A stretch of DNA of 12,500 nt from Theodoxus fluviatilis. Its lineage: Eukaryota; Mollusca; Gastropoda; Cycloneritida; Neritidae. The notes below the pieces were generated by a model that was not told the origin of the DNA, made no database searches, and saw only the letters and a program-made list of their open reading frames with translations. This document shows, in pieces, positions 1 through 9,304 of the stretch. Each line of letters begins with the position of its first letter. The stretch's first letter is position 1. The translations under genes and the position numbers were made by a program. The DNA lies in contig JAWQFJ010017476.1 in the NCBI GenBank assembly GCA_034096865.1, positions 2,501-15,000 on the forward strand, in the 5' to 3' direction.

Positions 1-596
<596 letters not shown>

Positions 597-931
597 ATTA
601 TAGAGATAAATCACAAAACGAAAATAGTTGTACATCTACATGTATATCAACATGAATCCCTTGAACTAAATCTCCTGTTTAGTATCAAGCTGTAGAGGTG
701 ATTTTAAATTACAATATACAAGTGCCACAAATCCAGAGTTCACTTTTCAATTCTGGTACAGCTGCAAATCAAAAAGCGCCAACTTCCATGAGGTGATTCA
801 GGAGCACCAAGGTGGGGGTGGGGGGGTGGGGGTGGAGGGGGGGAGGGGCAGGAGTTGTGGTTCTGATAATTTGGACACACACACACACACACACAATTGG
901 GTTAGCAGGTAGGCCTGATTAAATTTTTTAA
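597..931. other. Non-coding intronic stretch with G-rich tract
   Basis: No coding exon is recognised. The stretch holds a G-rich tract at 811-852 with many runs of three or more G, able in principle to form a G-quadruplex, and a short (AC)n run at 875-895. The rest is AT-rich single-copy-looking sequence. Confidence 0.6.
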
Positions 932-1205
932 GGATGCCAGATTGTGACTGCTCACATAAGCCTTCTCATATTCTGACATCGATCAACACCATGTCAACCT
1001 CTTGGGGAACATGTGACCAGACTGCAGATCAATGCACCCAAGTTATTTTTCACAATTTTCCAGTTCAGCCCACACAGGTACCCGTTTTACTCCTAATGGG
1101 GAGAAGTGATGTTATTTAATCATCTTGCTTAAAGTTAAAGGATGCAACTCTGGAATCCTCAAAACTTCAGGCACTGCATCCACAAGCCACAGGTGGCTGC
1201 AGGTC
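932..1205 (-). mobile_element. Degraded tRNA-derived SINE copy
   Basis: This segment is clearly similar, roughly 70% by eye, to the SINE at 3116-3431 in the same orientation. Shared blocks include CACAATTTTCCA, CACAGGTACCC, TTTACTCCT, GATGCAACTCT and CTGCAGGTCA. Its head (right end, minus strand) passes directly into the 35-bp minisatellite. The B-box equivalent near 1164-1175 is degraded (TTCAGG where the intact copy has TTCGAA), so it is probably transcriptionally dead. It is likely an old insertion in a CPT2 intron. Confidence 0.75.
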
Positions 1206-2845
1206 ACACACTCAAGCCACTCTGCCCAGAGCCCCGCAACACACACTCATGCCACTCTGCCCAGAGCCCCACAACACACACTCAAGCCACTCTGCCCAGA
1301 GCCCCACAACACACACTCAAGCCACTCTGCCCAGAGCCCCACAACACACACTCAAGCCACTCTGCCCAGAGCCCCACAACACACACTCAAGCCACTCTGC
1401 CCAGAGCCCCACAACACACACCCAAGCCACTCTGCCCAGAGCCCCACAACACACACTCATGCCACTCTGCCCAGAACCCCACAACACACTCACACCACTC
1501 CGCCCAGAGCCCCACAACACACACTCAAGCCACTCTGCCCAGAGCCCCACAACACACACTCAAGCCACTCTGCCCAGAGCCCCACAACACACACTCAAGC
1601 CACTCTGCCCAGAGCCCCACAACACACACTCAAGCCAATCTGCCCAGAGCCCCACAACACACACTCAAGCCACTCTGCACAGAGCCCCACAACACACTCA
1701 CACCACTCTGCCCAGAGCCCCACAACACACTCAAGCCACTCCGCCCAGAGCCCCACAACACACACTCAAGCCACTCTGCCCAGAGCCCCACAACACACAC
1801 TCAAGCCACTCTGCCCAGAGCCCCACAACACACACTCAAGCCACTTGTCCCAGAGCCCCACAACACACACTCATGCCACTTTGCCCAGAGCCCCACAACA
1901 CACACTCAAGCCACTCTGCCCAGAGCCCCACAACACACACTCAAGCCACTCTGCCCAGAGCCCCACAACACACACTCAAGCCACTCTGCCCAGAGCCCCA
2001 CAACACACACTCAAGCCACTCTGCCCAGAGCCCCACAACACACACTCACGCAACTCTGCCCAGAGCCCCACAACACACACTCATGCCACTCTGCCCAGAG
2101 CCCCACAACACACACTCAAGCCACTCTGCCCAGAGCCCTACAACACACACTCATGCCACTCTGCCCAGAACCCCACAACACACTCACACCACTCCGCCCA
2201 GAGCCCCACAACACACACTCAAGCCAATCTATCCAGAGCCCCACAACACACACTCAAGCCACTCTGCCCAGAGCCCCACAACACACTCACACCACTCCGC
2301 CCAGAGCCCCACAACACACACTCAAGCCAATCTGTCCAGAGCCCCACAAAACATATTCACGCCACTCTGCCCAGAGCCCCACACACACACTCACACCATT
2401 CCGCCCAGAACCCCACAACACACACTCAAGCCACTCTGCCCAGAGCCCCACAACACATATTCACGCCACTCTGCCCAGAGCCCCACAACACACACTCACA
2501 CCACTCCGCCCAGAGCCCCACAACACACACTCACACCACTCTGCCCAGAGCCCCACAACACACACTCAAGCCACTCTGCCCAGAGCCCCACAACACATAT
2601 TCACGCCACTCTGCCCAGAGCCCCACAACACACACTCAAGCCACTCTGCCCAGAGCCCCACAACACATATTCACGCCACTCTGCCCAGAGCCCCACAACA
2701 CACACTCAAGCCACTCTGCCCAGAGCCCCACAACACACACTCAAGCCACTCTGCCCAGAGCCCCACAACACACACTCATACCACTCCGCCCAGAGCCCCA
2801 CAACACACACTCAAGCCAATCTGCCCGGAGCCCCAAAACACACAC
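1206..2845. repeat. 35-bp minisatellite, about 47 units
   Basis: The unit contains CAAGCCACTCTGCCCAGAG followed by CCCCACAACACACACT, 35 bp in total. Variants carry CATGCC, CACGCC or CACACCACTCCG, and a few units are about 33 bp. A 70-bp dimer (one ATATTCACGCC unit plus one CAAGCC unit) repeats near 2451, 2591 and 2661. Because 35 is not a multiple of 3, each reading frame cycles through three peptide versions with a 35-residue superperiod. With no stop in the unit, all three + frames stay open for about 570-600 codons, which is not evidence of coding. On the minus strand the unit begins TTGTGGGGCTCTGG, like the SINE head at 3431. It fills the intron immediately downstream of the CPT2 exon. 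Confidence 0.95.
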
Positions 2846-2849
2846 TGAC

Positions 2850-3049
2850 CAAGGCCCTCGTTCTTGATGAAGTTCATGGCGATGCCTGCTGTCTTGGAGT
2901 ACTCAACATGGCTGAGCAGTGGATGCTGTGCTCGAAGGTATCGCTCAGCTGTGAGTTCCAGCTTGGGTACAGGCAAGCGTGGGAGGCTGGCCTGGAAGTG
3001 GTAGGTGGGGACGATGCTTCGGTGCAGGTACTCTCGCTCTGAGAAGGTG
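2850..3049 (-). CDS. CPT2: CPT2 internal exon (carnitine palmitoyltransferase 2)
   Basis: CPT2 sits on the matrix side of the inner mitochondrial membrane and converts acylcarnitine plus CoA back to acyl-CoA for beta-oxidation. The exon encodes 66 whole codons; YLHRSIVPTYHFQ, SLPRLPVPKLE and ERYLRAQHPLLS are near-diagnostic of the CPT2 N-terminus (animal proteins carry YLQRSIVPT.HYQ and LPRLPIPKLED). CPT1 and carnitine acetyltransferase share only the PKLE block. The minus-strand acceptor is TTTTTCTGTCACTGCAG with CACC as first exon bases (phase 2). The donor is CTTG|GTCAGT (phase 1, the codon starts with G, consistent with the Gly found here in the family). The catalytic His and the rest of the roughly 650-residue enzyme lie outside the window. 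The exon spans what two human exons partly cover, so intron positions differ. There is no frameshift or stop. Confidence 0.9.
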
Positions 3050-3115
3050 CTGCAGTGACAGAAAAAGGTCAAGGTAAAGGTGCTCTTTTCTATTCTGCGA
3101 CTTTTCCACCCACAG

Positions 3116-3431
3116 ATGGGTGCTCCAACTGCACACATTTACCCCCTGGTCATTGGGCTACCTCTTTTTATCGCCCAAACACCATCTCAACTCCCAGGAA
3201 AGCATGCAACCAGGCTGTGGGTGAATGCAGCAAAGTTCATTTTCACAATTTTCCAACTCAGCTCTCACAGGTACCCAGTTTACTCCTGAGTGGGGAAAAG
3301 CAATGTGAGTAAAGCACCTTGCTCAAGGATGCAACTCTAGAATCTGCACAGCTTCGAACACCGCACCCACCAGCCGCAAGCAACTGCAGGTCAAGCACGC
3401 TAACCACTTGGCCAGAGCCCCACAACCGGTT
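3116..3431 (-). mobile_element. tRNA-derived SINE, Deu-like body
   Basis: Read on the minus strand, the element starts near 3431 with GTGGGGCTCTGGCCAAGTGG. A Pol III A box (TGGCCAAGTGG, 3404-3414) and a B box (GTGTTCGAAGC, 3351-3361) lie about 45 bp apart, as in a tRNA. A body follows with CCTTGAGCAAGGTGCTTT (3311-3328) and a CATTGCT block, which resembles the Deu-type central domain of many animal SINEs (family link from memory, not searched). The tail end near 3116 is uncertain. It lies in the CPT2 intron, about 65 bp upstream of the exon's acceptor and in the same orientation as CPT2. Head and body match the copy at 932-1205. Confidence 0.75.
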
Positions 3432-3888
3432 CTTAAAAATCCTGGTAATCTCTGGGCTATCAAATGAATTAGTCTTGTTCTGAGGATGTGCTACAATAAC
3501 ACTAATACAAAGCAGTTGCTATAAGCAAACAAGCAAACTAAATAAACAAACATATTGCCCATTACCCTAAAGATTTTTAAATGCATTTGCTTATTTACAA
3601 GATCCCAATGTCCAGAGCAGTTTAAGTGTTCATATTTTTGAGTCCATGACGGATGAAATAACAGCATTTCTAGAATGATGTACCAATCAAACAATAATGG
3701 TGAGACTTTTATTTGCAAGCATGATTCATAACAAAATAGATTTCAAGAAATGTTTGTGGAGGATTGTTATGAACTGCTGTGAACACAGCCCACATAGAAA
3801 TAAAGTCTTTACCTTTTTGGCCGTACTATCCATTCCAAAGGCAAAGTACTCTGGAAAAAAAAAGTCAAATGGTCTTACTGCTCTGGAG

Positions 3889-3889
<1 letters not shown>
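3432..3889. other. Non-coding, nothing recognised
   Basis: This is AT-rich sequence with only short chance open frames and no splice-bounded conserved coding block that I can recognise. It includes a CAAGCAAACAAGCAAAC-like simple stretch around 3523-3550. Confidence 0.5.

Positions 3890-3970
<81 letters not shown>
3890..3970. repeat. (CA)n microsatellite with CGCGCGCG centre
   Basis: This is an alternating purine-pyrimidine run of about 80 bp, with a CG block at 3923-3930 flanked by CA on both sides. The pattern is a classic Z-DNA-prone sequence. Confidence 0.95.
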
Positions 3971-3973
<3 letters not shown>

Positions 3974-4087
3974 AAGAGAACAGTATGAGAATAGTGCAGC
4001 ATCATGTAGTTTGAAAGTCTTCACATCTATGTAATACTTTGGCAAATACTGCATCAGACAAGATAATCTGGCCATACTGTTCATTTG

Positions 4088-4125
4088 GGCCAAAAAAAAA
4101 AAATGGTGTGGTTACGGTAACCCGA
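4088..4125 (+). repeat. Dispersed repeat end, inverted match to 6675-6709
   Basis: The sequence GGCC, an A run, then TGGTGTGGTTACGGTAAC occurs here. Its reverse complement (ATGGTGTGGTTAAGGTAAC preceded by an A run and GGC) sits at 6675-6709. One internal base differs. This may be the terminal or tail motif of a dispersed element. Confidence 0.6.
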
Positions 4126-4485
4126 CCTACCCTAGTCTGGGGCGCCGACCCGACATCTTTTTATTGAAAATGTTGAAGTTTTTTTAAAAAACAAAGTTGT
4201 GGGTTGAGGGAGAGATCCCTCAGTCTAATCTTGATCAGTGAGCTAAGGTACGATCTTCAGAGGATCCTAGGTTGCGCTTTGCTATATATACTGGTTTCCA
4301 GCCAAGGGAGAGCGGAACAGACAGTTGGAATCGTCTGAGTTTACTTTAGAGATAAATCGGGGTTAAAATAACTCGCCTTGCTTAGGCGTCCAGGGCCTGT
4401 CACTGATTATCGTGGCTCTCTGGCTATATTTTCATTGTTCTTATGGATACTGCATGGTCTTTTGACCAGGCTTAGTCTAGACCTA
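4126..4485. other. Non-coding, nothing recognised
   Basis: No gene is recognised. The sequence is moderately GC-rich around 4130-4150 (GGGGCGCCGACCCGAC) and may be part of the same dispersed repeat as 4088-4125. No target-site duplication or internal coding signal was found. Confidence 0.45.
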
Positions 4486-4536
<51 letters not shown>

Positions 4537-4608
4537 TGTCTCTATCTCTGTCTGTCTGTCTCTCTCTCTCTCTCTTTCTCTTTTTCTTTCTCTCTTTCTC
4601 ACCTTCCC

Positions 4609-4705
<97 letters not shown>
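4486..4705. repeat. (TCTG)n/(TC)n tract followed by (TG)n
   Basis: A TCTG and TC polypyrimidine run (4486-4610) passes directly into a TG run (4613-4705) with one ATTTG interruption near 4653. The polypyrimidine part could form triplex DNA and the TG part Z-DNA. Confidence 0.95.
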
Positions 4706-4707
<2 letters not shown>

Positions 4708-4739
4708 TTCATGGTTGTTTTATCCAACATGCACTGTAC

Positions 4740-5085
4740 TGAGAGCTGCCAACCCACCATCATGCCAAAGAGTAGCATCCAGAACTTTTTGGAGTAGCAT
4801 AATTTAAGAAATAGGCGTAGCACACACGCAAAAGAAGGAAAATGGCGATGTTAGAGCAGGCGCGAAGCGCTGAACAGACAGCGTGGGGTGGGGGGTGGGG
4901 GGGGCTGTTGGCTGTGAAGGTGCTGAGCGCTGAACCGACGGCGTGAAGGGGGGGGGGGTTCTACGTGACAGTCAAAAGTTCAGTTCGAGGCTTTGAAAAA
5001 TCGTAGTTTTTCCCGGACGATGGTAGCAAGCATGTCGAAATCGTAGCATGCTACGCCTAAATCGTAGCACTTGGCAGCTATGTGA
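4740..5085. repeat. Small dispersed repeat with inverted ends and internal duplication
   Basis: AGCTGCCAA near 4744 recurs inverted near 5069-5077, and TAGGCGTAGC near 4812 recurs inverted near 5049-5060. Inside, GCGCTGAACAGACAGCGTG (about 4867) is duplicated as GCGCTGAACCGACGGCGTG (about 4927), each copy followed by a G-run. The arrangement could be a small inverted-repeat element. No clear target-site duplication was found. Confidence 0.4.
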
Positions 5086-5390
5086 AAATCATAGGCTTGA
5101 TCACTTCAAGTTCCTGGAGGATATATGGTAAGCAAAGTTTTTTTGGAAGAGGTTCCATAGCCGTGTGTAACTTATAATCTTTGGTGTGGTCAAGGGGGAA
5201 GTAACTCTTCACTTGCATTGCCACTTCACAATTTTTTTGTCTCCCTGACTGACTGCGGAGTATCATGTGTGCAAACCAAAAGCTGCATTTTTGAAATTGT
5301 CGGTCCGCGCAAAAAATACGCACAGTTTAAAAAAAATACGCATATCTGAACCAGTGAGTATGCTGAGGCAAAATTTGGGGTACCCAGGTC
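5086..5390. other. Non-coding, short A-rich direct repeats
   Basis: No gene is recognised. The motif AAAAAATACGCA occurs twice (about 5310 and 5331). The region leads directly into the 30-bp minisatellite. Confidence 0.5.
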
Positions 5391-6350
5391 TGGATTTGGA
5401 CTGTGGAGGGGAATTGTTGTGTGATTTGGACTGTGGAGGGCAAGTGTTTTGTGATTTTGCCTGTGGAGAGAAGGGTTGGTGGTTTGTGCTGTGAGCTGAA
5501 GGGTGGCGAGTTGAGATACGGATGTGAAGGTTTTGTGACTTGGACTGTGGCGGGGGAAAGTGGTTGGGGTTTGGACTGTGGCGGTGAAGTATTTGGTGTT
5601 TGGACTGTGGAGGGGAAGGGTTTTGTGCTTTGGACTGTGGAGGGGAAGTGTTGTGTGATTTAGTACGTGCCAAAGTAATCACTATTGATGATCGTGGGCA
5701 GGAACGGAAAGAAGAAGACTGAGGAGGGGAAGTGTTGTGTGATTTGGACTGTGGAGGGGAAGGGTTTTGTGATTTGGACTGTGGAGGGGAAGGGTTGTGT
5801 GACTTGGACTGTGGCGGGGGAAAGTGGTTGGGGTTTGGACTGTGGCGGTGAAGTATTTGGTGTTTGGACTGTGCCGGTGAAGTATTTGGGATTTGGACTG
5901 TGGAGGTGAAGTGGTTGGGGCTTGGACTGTGGCGGTGAAGTATTTGGTGTTTGGACTGTGGAGGGGAAGGGTTTTGTGATTTGGACTGTGGAGGGGAAGT
6001 GTTGTGTGATTTTAGACTGAGAAGGGGAAGTGTTGTGTGATTTGGACTGTGGAGGGGAAGGGTTTTGTGATTTGGACTGTGGAGGGGAAGGGTTGTGTGA
6101 CTTGGACTGTGGAGGGGAAGTGTTGTGTGATTTGGACTGTGGCGGTGAAGTATTTGGTGTTTGGACTGTGGTGGTGAAGTGTTGTGTGATTTGGACTGTG
6201 GAGGGGAAGTGTTGTGTGATTTGGACTGTGGAGGGGAAGTGTTTTGTGATTTGGACTGTGGAGGGGAAGTGTTTTGTGATTTGTGCGGTGGAGGTGAAGG
6301 GTTTTGTGATTTATGTTGTGGAGGTGTAGGGTTTGCGATTTGTATTGTGG
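5391..6350. repeat. 30-bp minisatellite with one inserted segment
   Basis: The unit is TTTGGACTGTGGAGGGGAAG followed by TGTTGTGTGA (30 bp), with GGCGGTGAAG and GTATTTGGTG variants. About 30 units are present. A non-repeat segment at about 5660-5720 interrupts it. A multi-unit block starting at 5537 recurs 264 bp later at 5801, showing higher-order duplication across the interruption. Because 30 is a multiple of 3, every frame repeats the same decapeptide, so the minus strand holds a 377-codon Ser/Pro/Asn-rich open frame that is not a credible gene. It lies in CPT2 intron 1 under the gene model. Confidence 0.9.
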
Positions 6351-6674
6351 ATGGGAAGTCGGTGTGTGGAATTGTTTCTTGTGTCCCTATGTGCATTAAA
6401 TCCTTGGTTATTCATTTATCCTTGCTTGCGTGGTCTGTGTCGTGTTTGTCTCACCCCAAGTAGCCCAGGGGTAGGACGTGCTTTCCCTTATAGCGTCAAG
6501 GGTTTGTGTGTACTACCCACCACCAAAAAGCAGCTCTTGACATAAGGGAATATCCGTTGTCTGTTCACACACTTATTTCCAAGTCGAGTATTTTTTATTT
6601 GGTTTCCACGAGAGAAAAAAAAGTTATTAAAAAAAAAAAGTTATTGCCTACCTACCTACCCTATTTTTTTTGGC
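6351..6674. other. Non-coding, nothing firmly recognised
   Basis: A tRNA A-box-like string (TAGCCCAGGGGTAGGACG, near 6462) is present but no matching B box was found. A-runs and a CCTACCTACC stretch (about 6647-6660) border the inverted repeat copy. Confidence 0.45.
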
Positions 6675-6709
6675 TATGTTACCTTAACCACACCATTTTT
6701 TTTTTTGCC
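6675..6709 (-). repeat. Dispersed repeat end, inverted partner of 4088-4125
   Basis: On the minus strand this reads GGC, an A run, then TGGTGTGGTTAAGGTAAC, matching 4088-4125 with one internal difference. The two copies face inward about 2.6 kb apart. Confidence 0.6.
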
Positions 6710-7603
6710 TTATCTTTCTGAGAAAAAGACAAATGTACATATCATTTCTTCATGGAGTGACCCAATCTTACACAAAACCAAAACCAGAAGCAAAGAACAG
6801 ACACAGTGAGAGTAGCAATTACCTGTAGATGGGTTGCATCAACTGTAATAACACTGATCATGACTGCCAGTAAGATACTAAACAACTTGTTCATTTATTT
6901 GTTTATTTGTTGAATACAACAGCACATTATTCCGACTCCTGAACTTCTTAGACTTAGAGACAAACTACTTGTGCATTTTGATTGCTTGGACTGTTTGGCG
7001 AGATAGCATCTCCATCTAAATGGATTCATTAGACTCCATCAGAACATCTGTATCAATATGAATAACCTCGTCTGCATAAAATATATTTGAACAGGGAAAA
7101 CATACATCAAATTCAAAGATATAACATGAAAAACAAACGAAGCTAAGGAAAAGCAAAAAGCAAACGCAATGCCTGGTAATAGTAATGTTCAATGACTAAT
7201 GAAGAAATGCAAATAAGGAGAAATCAACTTGATTTTTTTTTATTCCACAAGAAAGTTGTATTTCAATTTACCTTGTATCTCGCCTGCAGGGAGAAAAAAG
7301 ACATGAAAGAGAGCTGAGAGCTTCAACTCCTATGTTGACTCACCCATTGTTGTAATGTAACCTTTTAACAATCACCAATTTCCCAACTCATCCCAAATCA
7401 CTCTGTACGTGTATGTGTTATCATAATTATTTGGTCTCATTTTCTCTGCAGAATTATGACACACACAAATTAATTATAGAATTTCAAGGTAAGAATTTCA
7501 AGCTCTGCTGGACACATGGAAGCTCACACGAGATCAGATACATGCTTTACCTGATACTTAATGAGTAGGTAACACAACTGTAGGAAATCAGACTCCTGTC
7601 AAA
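6710..7603. other. Long non-coding stretch, nothing recognised
   Basis: About 890 bp of AT-rich sequence has no open frame of note, no recognisable exon and no clear repeat family. The only simple stretch is a TTTATTTGTTTATTTG block near 6893-6909. Confidence 0.55.
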
Positions 7604-8057
7604 GGGAGGGAGGGAGGGAGGGAGGGAGGGAGGGAGGGAGGCAGGGAGGGAGGCAGGGAGGGAGGCAGGGGAGGGAGGGAGGAAGGGGAGGGAGGGGAGG
7701 GAGGGAGGGGAGGGAGGGAGGGAGGGAGGGAGGGAGGGAGGGAGGGAGGGAGGGAGGGAGGGGAGGGAGGGAGGGAGGGAGGGAGGGAGGGAGGGAGGGA
7801 GGGAGGGAGGGAGGGAGGGAGGAATTAGATGGAAGGGAAGGAGGAAGGGAGAGATCAGATGGATGGATGGATGGATGGATGGATGGATGGATGGATGGAT
7901 GGATGGATGGATGGATGGATGGATGGTGGGATGGGAGGGGAGGGGAGGGATGGGAGGGGATGGGAGGGGATGGGAGGGGATGGGAGGGGATGGGATGGGA
8001 TGGGAGGGGATGGGAGGGGATGGGATGGGAGGGGATGGGATGGATGGATGGATGGAT
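7604..8057. repeat. Polypurine tract: (GGGA)n, (GGAT)n, (GGGAT)n
   Basis: A (GGGA)n run with a few GCAGGG variants (7604-7822) is followed by a short degenerate stretch. After that come about 17 GGAT units (7858-7926), a GGGAT/GGGGA mixture (7927-8035), and GGAT again. The G/A-rich strand is the + strand over about 450 bp, with dense G-runs suited to G-quadruplex or triplex structures. The open frames on either strand (Met-Asp-Gly-Trp or Pro/Ser/His repeats) are artefacts. Confidence 0.95.
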
Positions 8058-8224
8058 TACAGATAAATTTTGCAGTGATCCAATCTTTAGCAAATTTGGA
8101 ACAAGCATGATAAAATAGCAAACAAATATGCAAGCCCATCTTACGGCATTTGAAAGGGTCAAGCAGAAATGGCCACTTCAGTATAGGTTTCCAAAGTCCA
8201 TGGCAGCAGAAAACTTGGAGATGG

Positions 8225-8271
<47 letters not shown>

Positions 8272-8310
8272 TGCGCATGCGTGCGTGTGTGTGTGTGTGT
8301 GTGTGCGCGC
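8225..8310. repeat. (TG)n microsatellite with GCGC/GCATGC interruptions
   Basis: A TG run is interrupted near 8269-8285 by TTGTGCGCATGCGTGCG, continues, and ends in GCGCGC. It sits directly at the 5' truncation point of the LINE remnant. Confidence 0.95.
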
Positions 8311-8326
8311 ATGCACTTGCTCCTAC

Positions 8327-8680
8327 AGAACAAGTGTGAGAGAGCACTTCCTCGCCAACAGAGTAGTCGACACTTGGAATGCATTGGACAAGGAAACGGT
8401 GGAGGCGCCGTCATTAAACAGCTTCAAAAATAGAATTGACACTGTGTTCAAAGACTCCATGTACTGTGTTGAGGTTGGCCACCCACTTTTGCCACGAACA
8501 CCGCTCTCTGCCACTTATAAGCCACCGGAAGAAAAGTCTAGAAAATAGGCACGATCTTTTAAGATCGTTAGAACTAGGCTAGTAAAAAGTGAGAATAGCC
8601 AAAAGTACTGATCAAAACATCAGATATAGGCCTCGCGGCCAAAGACATCTGAAGACATATCATATCATCATATATCATAA
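8327..8680 (+). mobile_element. 5'-truncated LINE: RT C-terminus and 3' UTR
   Basis: The + frame 8327-8548 encodes 73 residues ending in TAG. It contains RTSVREHF, NRVVDTWNAL and APSLNSFKNRID, the characteristic C-terminal tail after the reverse transcriptase of CR1/Jockey/L2-like non-LTR retrotransposons (typically RVV..WN.LP...V.A.S...FK..LD). The catalytic RT and endonuclease domains are absent, so it is a dead 5'-truncated copy. The following 130 bp, with an ATCATATCATCATATATCATAAT end, fits a LINE 3' UTR with a simple-repeat tail. It lies antisense to CPT2 in its putative first intron. Exact clade cannot be decided from this fragment. Confidence 0.85.
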
Positions 8681-8869
8681 TGTTAATAAGAGGAGGTGAA
8701 GGAAAAGGGTCAGGGGAAGGTGGGGGTGGAAGGATGGGATGTGGGGGTAAAGAAGGAGGTACATACGGGAGAAGAGGGAGGGGGAGGGTTGGAGAAGCTG
8801 TGGCTATTATGGGAGTTTCAATGAGGAGCGTAATACAATACAGTCAAAGCACCATCTATCATCAACAAA
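8681..8869. other. G-rich non-coding stretch
   Basis: From 8688 to 8795 the + strand is dominated by GGAGG, GGTGGGGGTGG and GGGAGGGGGAGGG blocks. No coding exon is recognised. Confidence 0.55.
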
Positions 8870-9037
8870 ATAGTTGGTTGGTTGGTGTTTTACGGTCTAT
8901 CAGCCTTTGTGAGCTATGTAAGGCCATTCAGCACGAAAATCTTTAAAACAGTTTAGAGTAAACGCTAATCAAGTCACAGTGTCCCTAGTTATTCGCCTCT
9001 TACGAATCGCGTAGGGAGACGCGGTGGCATCAACAAA
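8870..9037. repeat. Probable dispersed mollusc-type repeat
   Basis: The segment begins with GGTT units and GTGTTTTACGGTCTATCAGCC, then includes CCCTAGTTATTCGCCTCTTACG and GGGAGACGCGGTGGCATC. Motifs of this kind (a GGTTGGTGTTT start and a CGCCTCTTACGAC...GGGGA end) recur, as I recall, in bivalve and gastropod genomes. The assignment is from memory and unsearched. It lies just inside the CPT2 intron, about 250 bp from candidate exon 1. Confidence 0.4.
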
Positions 9038-9304
9038 AGAGCCCAAGACTGAATTTCATAAGTAGACAGGACATTTTCGATGCGTGATCTGTTATGTTGC
9101 AATTGTCTCGGGATTCATTCGTAATCTTAAAGATGTGATCAGATGGTGACCATGCAGTGAAATGACGACTGTTGCAAGCGGGGAATCCAACCAAAGTTCA
9201 ATCAATGGTTCGTGTCACTCGAATTCAACACGAAATTAAATCAGTTTGGGACACCGGCAAACTTGCACAGACATACAAATAAGCAACTTACACGTCTGCT
9301 TGAC
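9038..9304. other. CPT2 intron 1, proximal part
   Basis: No repeat or exon is recognised here except the donor side of the candidate CPT2 exon 1. A second donor-like string, GTAAGT on the minus strand, occurs at 9291-9286 but would leave the wrong phase for the known CPT2 exon. Confidence 0.4.

Noticed and set aside
1125..3042. Three overlapping + strand open frames of 568-597 codons rich in His, Pro, Thr, Ser
   Set aside because: All three forward frames are open because the 35-bp unit contains no stop. The peptides rotate through the same three versions and there is no conserved domain. The longest runs into the antisense of the CPT2 exon.
3351..3431. Possible functional tRNA gene on the minus strand
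   Set aside because: A and B boxes are present, but the arms do not close as a proper cloverleaf by eye, and the element continues into a SINE body that has a second copy nearby.
5263..6396. Minus-strand 377-codon Ser/Pro/Asn-rich open frame
   Set aside because: It is a translation of a stop-free 30-bp tandem repeat. The unit varies at the nucleotide level without codon-level constraint, and there is no flanking domain.
6462..6530. A-box-like string TAGCCCAGGGGTAGGACG as a second SINE or tRNA
   Set aside because: No B box at the right spacing and no match to the other SINE copies in the window.
7599..8162. Pro/Leu/Ser/His-repeat open frames on the minus strand and Met-Asp-Gly-Trp frames on the plus strand
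   Set aside because: They are direct translations of GGGA and GGAT simple repeats.
8327..8548. Treating the RTSVREHF...frame as a host gene
   Set aside because: The motif set is typical of the C-terminal end of non-LTR retrotransposon polymerases, and the copy lacks all catalytic domains.
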